Shown: positions 7,754-16,057 of the stretch, one piece after another
How the letters are laid out: each line of letters begins with the position of its first letter
Position numbering within the stretch: the stretch's first letter is position 1
Source: an uncultured Eubacterium sp.
Lineage (GTDB): Bacteria > Bacillota > Clostridia > Lachnospirales > Lachnospiraceae
Length of the DNA: 37,200 nucleotides
Assembly: GCA_945939115.1 (NCBI GenBank)
Contig: CAMEVC010000025.1
Coordinates: forward strand, 1-37,200
Direction of reading: 5' to 3'
The notes under the pieces: generated by a model
Databases searched by the model: none
Seen by the model: only the letters and a program-made list of their open reading frames with translations
What the model was told of the DNA's origin: nothing
Translations under genes and position numbers: made by a program

Positions 7754-10440
7754 CAGTGTGCCTCCAGCCAATCGCTTCCAGATTTCATATCAACCTCAAG
7801 CATAACCTTGAGACTTGCCGCATTCTTCATCCCATCAAGCATAATCTGCTTAACAACATCAACTTCATCCGCTGCAGCCTCAACTAAGAGTTCATCATGA
7901 ACCTGAAGTATGAGACGCGATTTAAGATTTCTGTTCTTCAATTCATTATATACATTTATCATGGCAATTTTGATAATATCAGCCGCAGTTCCCTGAATAG
8001 GAGCATTCATTGCAACCCTCTCGCCAAAGGAACGCTGCATAAAATTCTGCGACTTTATCTCAGGTATTTCCCGTCTTCTGCCATACATAGTAAGAGAGTA
8101 CCCCTTCTCTTTGGCATCCTTAACCAATCCGTCAATAAATGTCTTGATTGTCGGATATGTTGCAAAGTATTTGTCAATATATTCCTTCGCTTCCTTTCGG
8201 GAAATACTCAGATCCTGACTAAGTCCGAAAGAACTCATTCCATAGATAATTCCGAAATTAACAGCTTTAGCATTTCTTCTCTGTTCCGGTGTGACATCTG
8301 AAAGAGGAACCCCAAATACTTCTGATGCTGTAGCTCTGTGAATATCTTCTGATGAATTATATGCCTGTATAAGCTTTTCATCTCCTGACATATGAGCAAG
8401 TATCCTAAGTTCAATCTGGGAATAATCTGCATCTATAAACACATAACCATCCCTTGGAACAAATACTTTTCGTATTGCCCTTCCCATCTCCATCCTAATC
8501 GGAATATTCTGAAGGTTAGGCTCCGTACTGCTGATTCTTCCCGTAGCCGTTATTGTCTGGTTAAATGTTCCGTGTATTCTTCCGTCCTCTGCAATATACT
8601 GTGTGAGACCATCTGCATAAGTTGACTTTAACTTTGCAAGTTGTCTGTACTCAAGAATATGGCTCACAACAGGATAATCCGGTGCCAGCTTTTCCAGGAC
8701 ATCGGCGGCTGTTGAATATCCACTCTTCGTCTTCTTTCCATTAGGCATCCCCAGCTTCTCAAAAAGAATTACACCGAGCTGTTTAGGTGAATTAATATTA
8801 AATTCCTCTCCCGCTTCTTCGTAAATCTGTTTTTCGAGAACTTTTATCTTATCACCTAGTATTTTTGAATAGGTATTCAAAGCCTGCTCGTCAACTCTTA
8901 TTCCCTGCTGCTGCATATCAAAAAGCACGAAAATCAACGGCATCTCAATTGTTTCAAATAATTCGGACATATTTTCATTCTTTAATACATCCATAATCTT
9001 GTCTGCGGCAGAATAATATGTGTAAGCTTCAAGGCAGGCATATTTCACAAGGTTATCCTCGCATTTTTCCAGAGCCTGACTGAAATCATTCTTGCCGAGA
9101 AGTTCCGACCTCGAAGGGAAAGTGAGTGATAAAAACTCTCTACCAAGTGCCTCATAATCATACTTATCATTGCTTGGATGAATAAGATATGCAGCAATCG
9201 CAGTATCAATAAATGACTTCTGGTCAAACTGCGGATAATCGCTGTTATTATCAACAAACAAGTCCAGATAATCCTTTATATTCGCTGACGCAACATTTCT
9301 ATTGCTGCTTTTGTTAATCACTTCAGAAAGTCGTGAGACAAGGTAACTGCCTGTTATAAATCCTGAAACCGGAATATAATATATATCTGTCTCTGATAAA
9401 GCAAGACCAACAGCAATAAGCTCCTTCTGCCTGATTACTGACAATCCAACTTTGCCCTTATCCTCTGAAATCATGGCCGAAGCCTTGTTAAATATTGTCT
9501 CAGCCTCACCGAAATCAGTAACTTTATGAAAATGCTGATAACATTCAGGATCCTTTGTAACAATATCCGTCTGTTCAAACTTTTTCAACATATTCTTAAA
9601 GCCATATTTCTTAAACAGTTCATAAGACTTCGGATTAAAATAATCTCCCGTCGCTGCATCCTCAATATTATATTCAAGTGGAACATCCGTCTTAATTTCT
9701 GACAGGAAACGGCTCATCCTTATCTGCTCAACATTATCACTTATTGATGCTTTAGCCTTAGGTGGCTTAATCTCATCAATATGTGCAATAACATTATCAA
9801 CAGAATGATACTGTGATATTATCGCAGATGCTGTTTTAGGTCCAATTCCCGGAGCTCCCGGAATATTGTCGGATGAATCACCCATAAGTGCTTTAACATC
9901 AATAAACTCCTGAGGAGTGACACCATAAAGTTCATATACATCCTTAGGATAATAATCCTCAACCTCAGTAACCCCTTTTTTAGTTTTAGGGATTCGTATT
10001 TTAATCAGTTCATCTGAAAGCTGCAGTAAATCTCTGTCCCCGGAAATAATAGACACATTTATTCCTCTCGATGCAGAGCTTTTTGCAATAGTTCCAAGAA
10101 TATCATCTGCCTCATAGCCCTCAAGCTCTACTATCTTAATATTCATAGCCTCAAGCAGCTCCTTCATAAGCGGAACCTGCTGCTTTAATTCAGGCTGCAT
10201 AGGTTTTCTTGTGCCTTTATATGCGTCAAATGCTTTGTGTCTGAATGTAGGCGCTGACAAGTCAAAGGCAACAGTAATATAATCCGGTTTCTCCTCATCT
10301 AAGAATTTAAAAAGAATATTGAGAAATCCATATAAGGCATTAGTGTGTATTCCCTCGGCATTAGTAAGGTCAGGCACTCCATAAAAAGCCCTGTTTAATA
10401 TGCTGTGGCCATCTATTAATATCAACTTCTTATTATCCAT
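7753..10440 (-). CDS. polA: DNA polymerase I
   Basis: A repair and Okazaki-fragment polymerase of 895 aa. The 5'-3' exonuclease (flap) domain fills roughly residues 1-290 (IDGHSILNRAF, VSIISGDRDLLQL, GDSSDNIPGAPGIGPKTA). The middle 3'-5' exonuclease domain is present in length but lacks the usual Asp-x-Glu catalytic start: the corresponding region reads GLSVIRQKELIAVGLALSE. Proofreading is therefore probably lost, as in Bacillus PolA. The polymerase domain has motif A (DADYSQIELRILAHMSG), motif B (RRNAKAVNFGIIYG) and motif C (QVHDELLVE). ATG 10440 with GGAG about 7 nt upstream is preferred over an in-frame TTG at 10452. It overlaps coaE by one base. Confidence 0.96.
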   Translation of the reverse strand: MDNKKLILIDGHSILNRAFYGVPDLTNAEGIHTNALYGFLNILFKFLDEEKPDYITVAFDLSAPTFRHKAFDAYKGTRKPMQPELKQQVPLMKELLEAMNIKIVELEGYEADDILGTIAKSSASRGINVSIISGDRDLLQLSDELIKIRIPKTKKGVTEVEDYYPKDVYELYGVTPQEFIDVKALMGDSSDNIPGAPGIGPKTASAIISQYHSVDNVIAHIDEIKPPKAKASISDNVEQIRMSRFLSEIKTDVPLEYNIEDAATGDYFNPKSYELFKKYGFKNMLKKFEQTDIVTKDPECYQHFHKVTDFGEAETIFNKASAMISEDKGKVGLSVIRQKELIAVGLALSETDIYYIPVSGFITGSYLVSRLSEVINKSSNRNVASANIKDYLDLFVDNNSDYPQFDQKSFIDTAIAAYLIHPSNDKYDYEALGREFLSLTFPSRSELLGKNDFSQALEKCEDNLVKYACLEAYTYYSAADKIMDVLKNENMSELFETIEMPLIFVLFDMQQQGIRVDEQALNTYSKILGDKIKVLEKQIYEEAGEEFNINSPKQLGVILFEKLGMPNGKKTKSGYSTAADVLEKLAPDYPVVSHILEYRQLAKLKSTYADGLTQYIAEDGRIHGTFNQTITATGRISSTEPNLQNIPIRMEMGRAIRKVFVPRDGYVFIDADYSQIELRILAHMSGDEKLIQAYNSSEDIHRATASEVFGVPLSDVTPEQRRNAKAVNFGIIYGMSSFGLSQDLSISRKEAKEYIDKYFATYPTIKTFIDGLVKDAKEKGYSLTMYGRRREIPEIKSQNFMQRSFGERVAMNAPIQGTAADIIKIAMINVYNELKNRNLKSRLILQVHDELLVEAAADEVDVVKQIMLDGMKNAASLKVMLEVDMKSGSDWLEAH

Positions 10441-10461
10441 TATTTTCTCCAATCTGATATT

Positions 10462-10830
10462 TTAAAAAAACCTGATTATTATAAGGAGCAACGTTGTCAG
10501 TGCCATAACACCTGATACAAAAAAATATCTTAATCTGTTAAAACGGCTCCACTGGGATATAAACTCACATTTCTGCTTGCTGTCCTTTAACTTCTGCTCC
10601 ACAAGACCTGTGAAATCTAAAGAGTCCAGAAATGAAATATAATGTGAATCAATTGTTCTATTCTCCTCGTCATCATCAAGGCCATATGAAATTATATAAT
10701 AAATCTCCATCTCTTCACGGCAGTCACTACAGCCAAGAATGTGATTTGTAAATGCTTCCTCATTCTTTAATGATAGTTTCCCCTGCTCAAAACACTCTAT
10801 TCTGCTTTGGATTTCTTTGCAGTTATCCAT
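10462..10830 (-). CDS. Membrane protein with zf-HC2 (anti-sigma-like) zinc finger
   Basis: A 122-aa protein with an N-terminal zinc-finger pattern (C4, H30, C34, C37; core HILGCSDCREE) of the zf-HC2 type found in anti-sigma factors. A charged middle follows, then one transmembrane helix at about residues 101-120 ending in RFF, which puts the finger in the cytosol. No sigma-factor gene is adjacent; it lies about 20 nt upstream of polA, in the same direction and likely the same transcript. A GGGAGG precedes the ATG. An anti-sigma role is an inference from the fold only; it could be a membrane-anchored regulator of another type. The upstream side diverges from tRNA-Leu. Confidence 0.7.
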   Translation of the reverse strand: MDNCKEIQSRIECFEQGKLSLKNEEAFTNHILGCSDCREEMEIYYIISYGLDDDEENRTIDSHYISFLDSLDFTGLVEQKLKDSKQKCEFISQWSRFNRLRYFFVSGVMALTTLLLIIIRFF

Positions 10831-10857
10831 AATTCCTCCCGGTTTTGTAAAACAAGC

Positions 10858-10886
10858 TTGATTTTTATTAATTCATATGATAGTAT
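10858..10886 (+). promoter_or_regulatory. Probable sigma-A promoter of tRNA-Leu
   Basis: TTGATT (10858-10863), a 17-nt spacer and TAGTAT (10881-10886) place transcription start about 5 nt before the mature tRNA 5' end at 10898. The -10 matches only 4 of 6 consensus bases; TATGAT at 10876-10881 is an alternative. Confidence 0.5.
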
Positions 10887-10897
10887 ATTTAAGTCGC

Positions 10898-10980
10898 GCA
10901 GGTGTGGCGGAATGGCAGACGCAGCAGACTCAAAATCTGCCGGTGGCAACATCGTGCGGGTTCAAGTCCCGCCACCTGCA
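10898..10980 (+). tRNA. tRNA-Leu(CAA)
   Basis: The 83-nt cloverleaf was folded by eye. The acceptor stem is GCAGGTG (10898-10904) with CACCTGC (10973-10979), discriminator A at 10980. The anticodon stem GCAGA/TCTGC encloses loop CTCAAAA, giving anticodon CAA (reads UUG). A long variable arm, typical of class II tRNA-Leu, and the T-arm GCGGG-TTCAAGT-CCCGC are present. The 3' CCA is not encoded (CTA follows). It is directly followed by a terminator, so it is a single-tRNA unit. Confidence 0.95.
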
Positions 10981-10985
10981 CTATT

Positions 10986-11020
10986 AAAAAGGAAGTTGCA
11001 TTTCGCAACTTCCTTTTTTT
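10986..11020. terminator. Bidirectional terminator shared by tRNA-Leu and glgA
   Basis: A 9-bp stem GGAAGTTGC/GCAACTTCC (10991-10999 with 11005-11013) has a 5-nt loop, an A-tract on the left and a T7 run on the right. Plus-strand transcripts from tRNA-Leu end in the T-run; minus-strand transcripts from glgA meet the same hairpin followed by TTTTTAATAG. The symmetrical design fits two convergent genes. Confidence 0.85.
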
Positions 11021-11049
11021 AAGAAAATGCTAAAACAGGTCTTAAACTA

Positions 11050-12486
11050 TTAAAGAGAATTATAAAGTTCTTCATATTTTCTTGCTGAATTATTCCAAGA
11101 GAAATCCATCTTCATACCCCTGTCAACAATCTTATTCCATTCTCTCTTGTGGTTATAATATACATCCTTAGCATAATTAACAATTCCAAGCATCTCATGT
11201 GCATTGTAATTAGCGAATGAAAATCCTGTTCCTTTATTCTCATATTCGTTGTAAGGTTCAACAGTATCTTTAAGTCCGCCAGTCTCTCTGACAATCGGTA
11301 CAGTACCATATCTTAAGCTCATTAACTGTGAAAGTCCGCATGGCTCAAATAATGATGGCATAAGGAATGCATCACAGGCAGCATATATCTTATGTGACAT
11401 ATCCTCTGAATAATAAATATTGGCAGAAACCCTGTCATTATACTTCCAATCGAAATGTCTGAACATATTCTCATATCGTTCTTCACCTGTACCAAGAATT
11501 ACAAACTGAACATCCTCTGCACAGAGCTGATCCATTACATAAGATACAAGGTCAAGACCCTTCTGGTCTGTAAGTCTTGACACAAGACCAATCATGAACT
11601 TTCCTTTATCTTCTGTGAGACCAAGCTGTCTCTGAAGGTCCACCTTGTTCTTCCATTTCTCTTTTCTGAAGGTAATCTGATTATAATTATGTCCAATCTT
11701 GGTATCCGTCTCAGGATTATACTCTTCATAATCGATACCGTTAACTATACCAGAAAGAACATTAGACCTTGCTCTCATAAGTCCATCAAGATTCTCTCCA
11801 TAAAATGGAGTCTTAATCTCTTCTGCATAGGTTTCACTTACAGTTGTAACTCGGTCTGCATATACAATACCGCCCTTAAGATAGTTGGCATCCTTATATG
11901 CCTCAAGCTTATCAGGTGTAAAATACTCATCCGGAAGACCTGTAATATCCTTAACCTTCTTGAGATTCCATATTCCCTGGAATTTAAGGTTGTGTATTGT
12001 CATGATAGACTTTATTCCGTGATAGAAATCGCCCTGTGAAAATCTCTCCTTAAGGTATACAGGAATAAGACCTGTCTGCCAGTCGTTACAGTGAATAATA
12101 TCCGGTCTGAACCCGAGAACAGGAAGTGCTGAAAGAGCTGCCTTACTGAAGAAAGCAAACTTCTCGATATCCTCATGAATCCAACTGTATGGCTTAGGAC
12201 CACTGAAATAGAATTCATTGTCAATAAAGTAGAAAATAACACCATTCCATTCAAGTTCAAACACTCCGACATATTGTGTTCTCCATGCAAGATCTATGTA
12301 AAAATGTGTCTTATATACCATTTTCTCACGATACTGCCATGGAATACATGTGTACTTAGGTATCATTACTCTGACATCAAATTGCGACTTGTCAAAATAC
12401 TTTGGCAGAGAACCTGCAACATCTGCAAGTCCTCCTGTCTTAATAAAAGGCACTGCCTCTGATGCAATCAATAATACATTCTTCAT
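11050..12486 (-). CDS. glgA: Glycogen synthase (ADP-glucose type, GT5)
   Basis: Transfers glucose from ADP-glucose to the growing alpha-1,4-glucan in bacterial glycogen storage. This 478-aa GT-B enzyme has the substrate-binding KTGGL at residues 16-20, IHCNDWQTGLIPVYLK in the N-terminal half, VSRLTDQKGLDL at the start of the C-terminal half and the nucleotide-sugar site MPSLFEPCGLSQL. Length matches the family. ATG 12486 has GAGG 8 nt upstream. Other glg genes are not in the window; the gene stands alone between tRNA-Leu (convergent) and the NlpC/P60 gene. It is likely expressed separately, since a terminator separates it from the upstream gene. Confidence 0.95.
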   Translation of the reverse strand: MKNVLLIASEAVPFIKTGGLADVAGSLPKYFDKSQFDVRVMIPKYTCIPWQYREKMVYKTHFYIDLAWRTQYVGVFELEWNGVIFYFIDNEFYFSGPKPYSWIHEDIEKFAFFSKAALSALPVLGFRPDIIHCNDWQTGLIPVYLKERFSQGDFYHGIKSIMTIHNLKFQGIWNLKKVKDITGLPDEYFTPDKLEAYKDANYLKGGIVYADRVTTVSETYAEEIKTPFYGENLDGLMRARSNVLSGIVNGIDYEEYNPETDTKIGHNYNQITFRKEKWKNKVDLQRQLGLTEDKGKFMIGLVSRLTDQKGLDLVSYVMDQLCAEDVQFVILGTGEERYENMFRHFDWKYNDRVSANIYYSEDMSHKIYAACDAFLMPSLFEPCGLSQLMSLRYGTVPIVRETGGLKDTVEPYNEYENKGTGFSFANYNAHEMLGIVNYAKDVYYNHKREWNKIVDRGMKMDFSWNNSARKYEELYNSL

Positions 12487-12540
12487 ACATTAATCCTCAT
12501 TTCTTAATAATATAGTCAAATAATACCAACTGATTCAGCA

Positions 12541-12571
12541 AGTAAAAAAGTGCAGTTAATAAACTGCACTT
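12541..12571 (-). terminator. Terminator of the NlpC/P60 gene
   Basis: A perfect 10-bp stem (12548-12557 with 12562-12571) with a 4-nt loop is followed, read on the minus strand, by TTTTTT and then ACTTGC. It lies about 24 nt after the stop of the peptidoglycan hydrolase gene and upstream of glgA, so it separates the two units. Confidence 0.85.
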
Positions 12572-12594
12572 ATTATACCACATATATTAACAAT

Positions 12595-13635
12595 TTACCA
12601 GTAACGTCTTATTGCAATAATACTCATACCTATCGAATTAACACCAACAAGTCTTACTGAACCACCGGGTACATTGGCATGGATCATCTGGCCACCGCCA
12701 ACATACAGTCCAACATGTCCCGGATAACATATAATATCGCCCGGCTGAGCCTGTGATAAACTTCCAACATTAATTCCACCATATGCCTGTGCGCTTGAAG
12801 ACCTTGAAATGGTAATTCCATGCTGTCTGAACAGATATGATGTGAATCCGGAACAGTCAAATCCTGCCGGAGAACTTCCACCGCTCACATATGGTGTTCC
12901 TATAAGGGAATAAGCAAGAGAAACAACTCCGTTAGCTATAGCAGAATTCTGATTTCCTGAACTAACATAATTATTCTGATTCTTGTTAGCTTTTTCAGCC
13001 GCTAACTGTGCTGCTTTTCTTGCGGCAGCTTCAGCAGCCTTCTTGGTTGCAGTGGCAAGCTGGCTTTCAACATTGCTAACAGTTTTCTGCTGTTCCTCAA
13101 TAGTCTTATACAGAAGAGCCTGTTTTTCCGTAAGCTCAGTCTGCGCTTCATCTAGCTCTCTCTTGTCATTCTCAAGTTTATTCTTAAGTTCCTTGATTTC
13201 TGAAGCTGTCTTAGCCATCTCATCTAACTTGTTTCTATCGTAGTTATACACTTCCTGCATGTAGACAGCTTTGTTAAGCATAGAACCCATATCAGAAGCA
13301 GTAAGAAATACTTCAGCAATTGATACCGACTGGTCTTCATACATATATTTGATACGTAGTTTCATATCTTCATACTGTGACTGCTGAATCTTCTCAGCCT
13401 CCTCCAGCTTCGCATTAGCATCACTTATCTCATCTGATTTGCTTGCCATTTTAAGTTCAAGCTCATCCATCTGAGTGAGAAGATAAGCCCAGTCATCCTC
13501 AAGATTATTCAGCTTCTTCTGCTCTTCTTCCTTCTGTTGCTTTAATTTGTCAACATCATCAGCAAAAACAGTAGACGCAGTTATAGTTGTCATTAATAAA
13601 ACGGCAGCAATACCTTTAAAAATTCTCTTACGCAT
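12595..13635 (-). CDS. Secreted NlpC/P60 peptidoglycan endopeptidase, CwlO/PcsB-like
   Basis: A 346-aa exported wall hydrolase. A signal peptide covers residues 1-25 (cleavage likely after VFA). A long coiled coil (about 27-195) and an alanine-rich hinge (about 197-217) precede the C-terminal NlpC/P60 domain (about 232-346). The catalytic Cys is C261 in GFDCSGFTS, the His is H307 in GHVGLYVG, and H319 in MIHAN is the likely third residue. Such enzymes cut D-Glu-to-diamino-acid bonds in peptide stems and allow wall elongation or daughter-cell separation; the coiled coil in CwlO and PcsB is controlled by FtsEX. The exact bond cut is not visible here. It has its own sigma-A promoter and terminator. 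Confidence 0.9.
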   Translation of the reverse strand: MRKRIFKGIAAVLLMTTITASTVFADDVDKLKQQKEEEQKKLNNLEDDWAYLLTQMDELELKMASKSDEISDANAKLEEAEKIQQSQYEDMKLRIKYMYEDQSVSIAEVFLTASDMGSMLNKAVYMQEVYNYDRNKLDEMAKTASEIKELKNKLENDKRELDEAQTELTEKQALLYKTIEEQQKTVSNVESQLATATKKAAEAAARKAAQLAAEKANKNQNNYVSSGNQNSAIANGVVSLAYSLIGTPYVSGGSSPAGFDCSGFTSYLFRQHGITISRSSSAQAYGGINVGSLSQAQPGDIICYPGHVGLYVGGGQMIHANVPGGSVRLVGVNSIGMSIIAIRRYW

Positions 13636-13656
13636 ATATACCTCTATATAATTATT

Positions 13657-13673
13657 TGTTACAAAATTGTTAA
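13657..13673. promoter_or_regulatory. Possible WalR box in the leader of the NlpC/P60 gene
   Basis: On the plus strand TGTTAC-N5-TGTTAA matches the published WalR (YycF) consensus TGTWAH-N5-TGTWAH. It lies between the promoter and the start of a wall-hydrolase gene, the typical WalR target class. The surroundings are AT-rich, so a chance match is possible, and walRK is not in the window. Confidence 0.35.
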
Positions 13674-13693
13674 TTTTACTTTACGATTTTGTA

Positions 13694-13722
13694 ATTATAA
13701 TATAAATATCCGTATATATCAA
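13694..13722 (-). promoter_or_regulatory. Sigma-A promoter of the NlpC/P60 gene
   Basis: On the minus strand TTGATA (13722-13717), a 17-nt spacer and a perfect TATAAT (13699-13694) give a start near 13687, leaving a leader of about 50 nt. Within that leader TTACAAAAT/ATTTTGTAA (13659-13694) forms a 9-bp inverted repeat that reaches the -10 element. Confidence 0.75.
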
Positions 13723-13758
13723 GGCTTTATATAAAATTATACATGAAAATTCTGTGAA

Positions 13759-14544
13759 TTATCTAATATTATACTGTAGTCTTATCTTATCTGATATTAA
13801 AGCAATAAATTCAGAGTTAGTTGGTTTACCTTTTCCGCAATTAATTGTGTAGCCGAATAAATCATTAAGTGTATCTGTATTCCCCCGGTTCCATGCCACT
13901 TCGATTGCATGACGGATTGCTCTTTCCACCCTGCTTGAAGTCGTATCATACTTCTTGGCAATAGTAGGATACAGAACCTTAGTCACACAGTTTATTATAT
14001 CTGCGTCCTTAACAGATAAAATAATAGAATCTCTGAGATACTGATATCCCTTAATGTGAGCCGGAATTCCAATATCGTGAATAATATTGGTTATATCATT
14101 TTCCAGATTTCTGTCTGAAATAGATACCGGTTCTAATGCAACATTTTTAACTTCCTTCTTGTTATGCTGATTTCGGATATATCTTATTCTGCTGATTAGA
14201 ACCTCATTATCAAAAGGTTTCATTATGTAATATGCCGCACCCATATTAAATGCATCCTCAGTCACACTGTCTCTGCCAACAGCGCTGATTACAATAAAAT
14301 CCGGTTTAGAATTAAGTGTCTTATCCTGTCTTACCTTCTCCATTACAGTTATGCCGTCTATCCCCGGCATAATAAGGTCAAGAAGTACGATATCAGGTCT
14401 GCTCTCACGAATCATCTTAACTGTATCCGCCCCATTTCCTGCAGTTCCTACGATTGTCATATCATCTTCATCATCAATGACATTCCTAAGTGCTTCCAGA
14501 ATATTCTGATTATCATCTGCTATAGCAATTCTAGTCCTTTCCAT
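13759..14544 (-). CDS. spo0A: Sporulation master regulator Spo0A
   Basis: Response regulator that commits the cell to sporulation when phosphorylated. The receiver domain (about 1-125) has acidic pocket D10/D11, phosphoacceptor D56 in VLLDLIMPG, and conserved S87 and K109. The C-terminal Spo0A DNA-binding domain (about 147-261) carries the recognition helix region [18 protein letters not shown] (201-218) and [18 protein letters not shown]. At 261 aa it is complete. ATG 14544 follows AAAAGG. It has its own sigma-A promoter and upstream Spo0A boxes, so it can be transcribed apart from spoIVB and the transporter upstream. Presence with spoIVB and all of spoIIIA supports a true spore-former lineage. 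Confidence 0.97.
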   Translation of the reverse strand: MERTRIAIADDNQNILEALRNVIDDEDDMTIVGTAGNGADTVKMIRESRPDIVLLDLIMPGIDGITVMEKVRQDKTLNSKPDFIVISAVGRDSVTEDAFNMGAAYYIMKPFDNEVLISRIRYIRNQHNKKEVKNVALEPVSISDRNLENDITNIIHDIGIPAHIKGYQYLRDSIILSVKDADIINCVTKVLYPTIAKKYDTTSSRVERAIRHAIEVAWNRGNTDTLNDLFGYTINCGKGKPTNSEFIALISDKIRLQYNIR

Positions 14545-14605
14545 ACCTTTTAAGCCCTTTCATTAAGTCACATATTCATCCGACTAATAATTTCACAACA
14601 ACTAT

Positions 14606-14634
14606 AGTATAGTTATTAAATACGCGGACTGCAA
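14606..14634 (-). promoter_or_regulatory. Sigma-A promoter of spo0A
   Basis: On the minus strand TTGCAG (14634-14629), a 17-nt spacer and TATACT (14611-14606) give a start near 14599, about 55 nt before the spo0A ATG. I saw no convincing sigma-H element. Confidence 0.65.
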
Positions 14635-14662
14635 GCATTTTTTATCGCAAGATATCACACTA

Positions 14663-14679
14663 TCCGACAAAATTCGACA
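14663..14679 (-). promoter_or_regulatory. Tandem Spo0A boxes upstream of the spo0A promoter
   Basis: Read on the minus strand, TGTCGAA (14679-14673) is a perfect core Spo0A box, and TGTCGGA (14669-14663) is a one-mismatch copy exactly 10 bp away, on the same face of the helix. Both lie just upstream of the spo0A -35 (centres near -67 and -77), suggesting autoregulation by Spo0A~P. Confidence 0.6.
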
Positions 14680-14695
14680 AAATTTCCCATTATTT

Positions 14696-16045
14696 TCATA
14701 TAAGCCCATCAACTATAAGGAAAATAATTACGACAGGAAGTAAATATTTAAGGTAAATTTTTAATGCTTTCGGCATTCTGATACCTTTTCCGGTGTTAAC
14801 CTCTTCCATAAAGTTGTCAAATCCCCATCCCCATTTTGATGTGCAGAACAGGAGGATAATTAAACTTCCTACAGGAAGAATAATGCTGCTCACAATAAAA
14901 TCTTCCAGGTCAAGCACATTGCTTCCTGCTCCGAATGGTGTGAATCCACTTAGAACATTAAATCCAAGAATGCAGGGAATGCTCATTACTATTATAACAA
15001 ATAAATTAATTAAGCATGCCTTTTTTCTGCTCCAGCTAAAAGCCTCCATATTGCAGGCAAGAATATTTTCAAGCACTGCTATCACAGTAGACAGAGCTGA
15101 GAATGTCATAAACAGAAAAAACATTGCACCCCAGAATCTTCCTCCCGGCATATGTTCAAAAACTTTAGGGAGTGTAACGAATATAAGGCTCGGCCCGCTG
15201 TCCGTCGGTATATTATATGACATACACGCAGGAAATATGATTACTCCCGACATAATTGCAACAAATGTGTCAAGAATTGTAATCTGTATACTCTCTCCTG
15301 TGAGTGCTCTCTCTTTTCCGATATAGCTTCCAAAAATCATCATGGAACCCATTCCTATGCTCAACGTAAAGAAAGCCTGTCTCATAGCCTCAATAACAAT
15401 ATTAGCAAAACCGGTCTCCCTTATTCTGTCCATATCCGGCACAAGAAAATATTTCATTCCCCTGGAAGCACCACTTAATGTAAGACTGTGAACCGCCAGA
15501 ATAACAATAAGTGCCAGAAGTGCAAGCATCATATATTTAGTAACCTTTTCAACCCCATTCTGAAGTCCCATGCTGCACACAACAATAGCAATAATAACAA
15601 TAACAGCCATCCATATAAACATTGTGATAGGACTGGCTGTCACATCTGCAAAAAGCTGCTTACTGTCTGTAGTTTCATTTATACTGCCTGTGACATATTT
15701 GATAAAATACCCAAGCATCCATCCTGAGACAGTCGTGTAGAAAAACATAAGCATATAATTGCCGAGCATTCCAAAATATCCATGTATATGCCATTTACTC
15801 CCCGGTTTTTCAAGTTTATTATAAGCTCTAATAATACTGCACTTAGATGCACGTCCAACAGACAGTTCCATTGCAAGTATCGGTATTCCGAACAGCAACA
15901 GAAACAGCATATAAAGCAGTACAAAAATACCGCCTCCATTATTACCTGCTACATAAGGGAAACGCCATACATTTCCTATTCCAATTGCACAGCCGGCACT
16001 TATAAGAATAAATCCCAGTCTGCTTCCAAACTTTTCTCTTTCCAT
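14696..16045 (-). CDS. Sodium-dependent transporter, NSS (SLC6/LeuT) family
   Basis: A polytopic membrane protein of 449 aa with about 11 predicted helices, the usual count and length for bacterial NSS amino-acid symporters such as TnaT and MhsT. The family hallmark GNVWRFPY is at residues 24-31, followed by VAGNNGGG in the unwound part of helix 1. The substrate is probably an amino acid but cannot be named. It begins 12 nt after the spoIVB stop with AGAGGA before ATG 16045, so it is likely cotranscribed with spoIVB. In many Firmicutes spoIVB and spo0A are direct neighbours; here this gene lies between them. Its codon usage looks like that of its neighbours, with no clear sign of recent transfer. 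Confidence 0.92.
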   Translation of the reverse strand: MEREKFGSRLGFILISAGCAIGIGNVWRFPYVAGNNGGGIFVLLYMLFLLLFGIPILAMELSVGRASKCSIIRAYNKLEKPGSKWHIHGYFGMLGNYMLMFFYTTVSGWMLGYFIKYVTGSINETTDSKQLFADVTASPITMFIWMAVIVIIAIVVCSMGLQNGVEKVTKYMMLALLALIVILAVHSLTLSGASRGMKYFLVPDMDRIRETGFANIVIEAMRQAFFTLSIGMGSMMIFGSYIGKERALTGESIQITILDTFVAIMSGVIIFPACMSYNIPTDSGPSLIFVTLPKVFEHMPGGRFWGAMFFLFMTFSALSTVIAVLENILACNMEAFSWSRKKACLINLFVIIVMSIPCILGFNVLSGFTPFGAGSNVLDLEDFIVSSIILPVGSLIILLFCTSKWGWGFDNFMEEVNTGKGIRMPKALKIYLKYLLPVVIIFLIVDGLI

Positions 16046-16057
16046 TATAATCCTCTT

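Noticed and set aside
10807-11022. A 71-codon plus-strand open frame between the zinc-finger gene and glgA
   Set aside because: It covers the tRNA-Leu gene and its terminator; the apparent peptide is a translation of the tRNA.
13657-13694. A riboswitch in the NlpC/P60 leader
   Set aside because: The leader is only about 50 nt with one simple inverted repeat; no known aptamer pattern is visible.
14793-15326. A 177-codon plus-strand open frame opposite the NSS transporter
   Set aside because: It mirrors hydrophobic transmembrane codons of the real gene; no start signal and no recognisable family.
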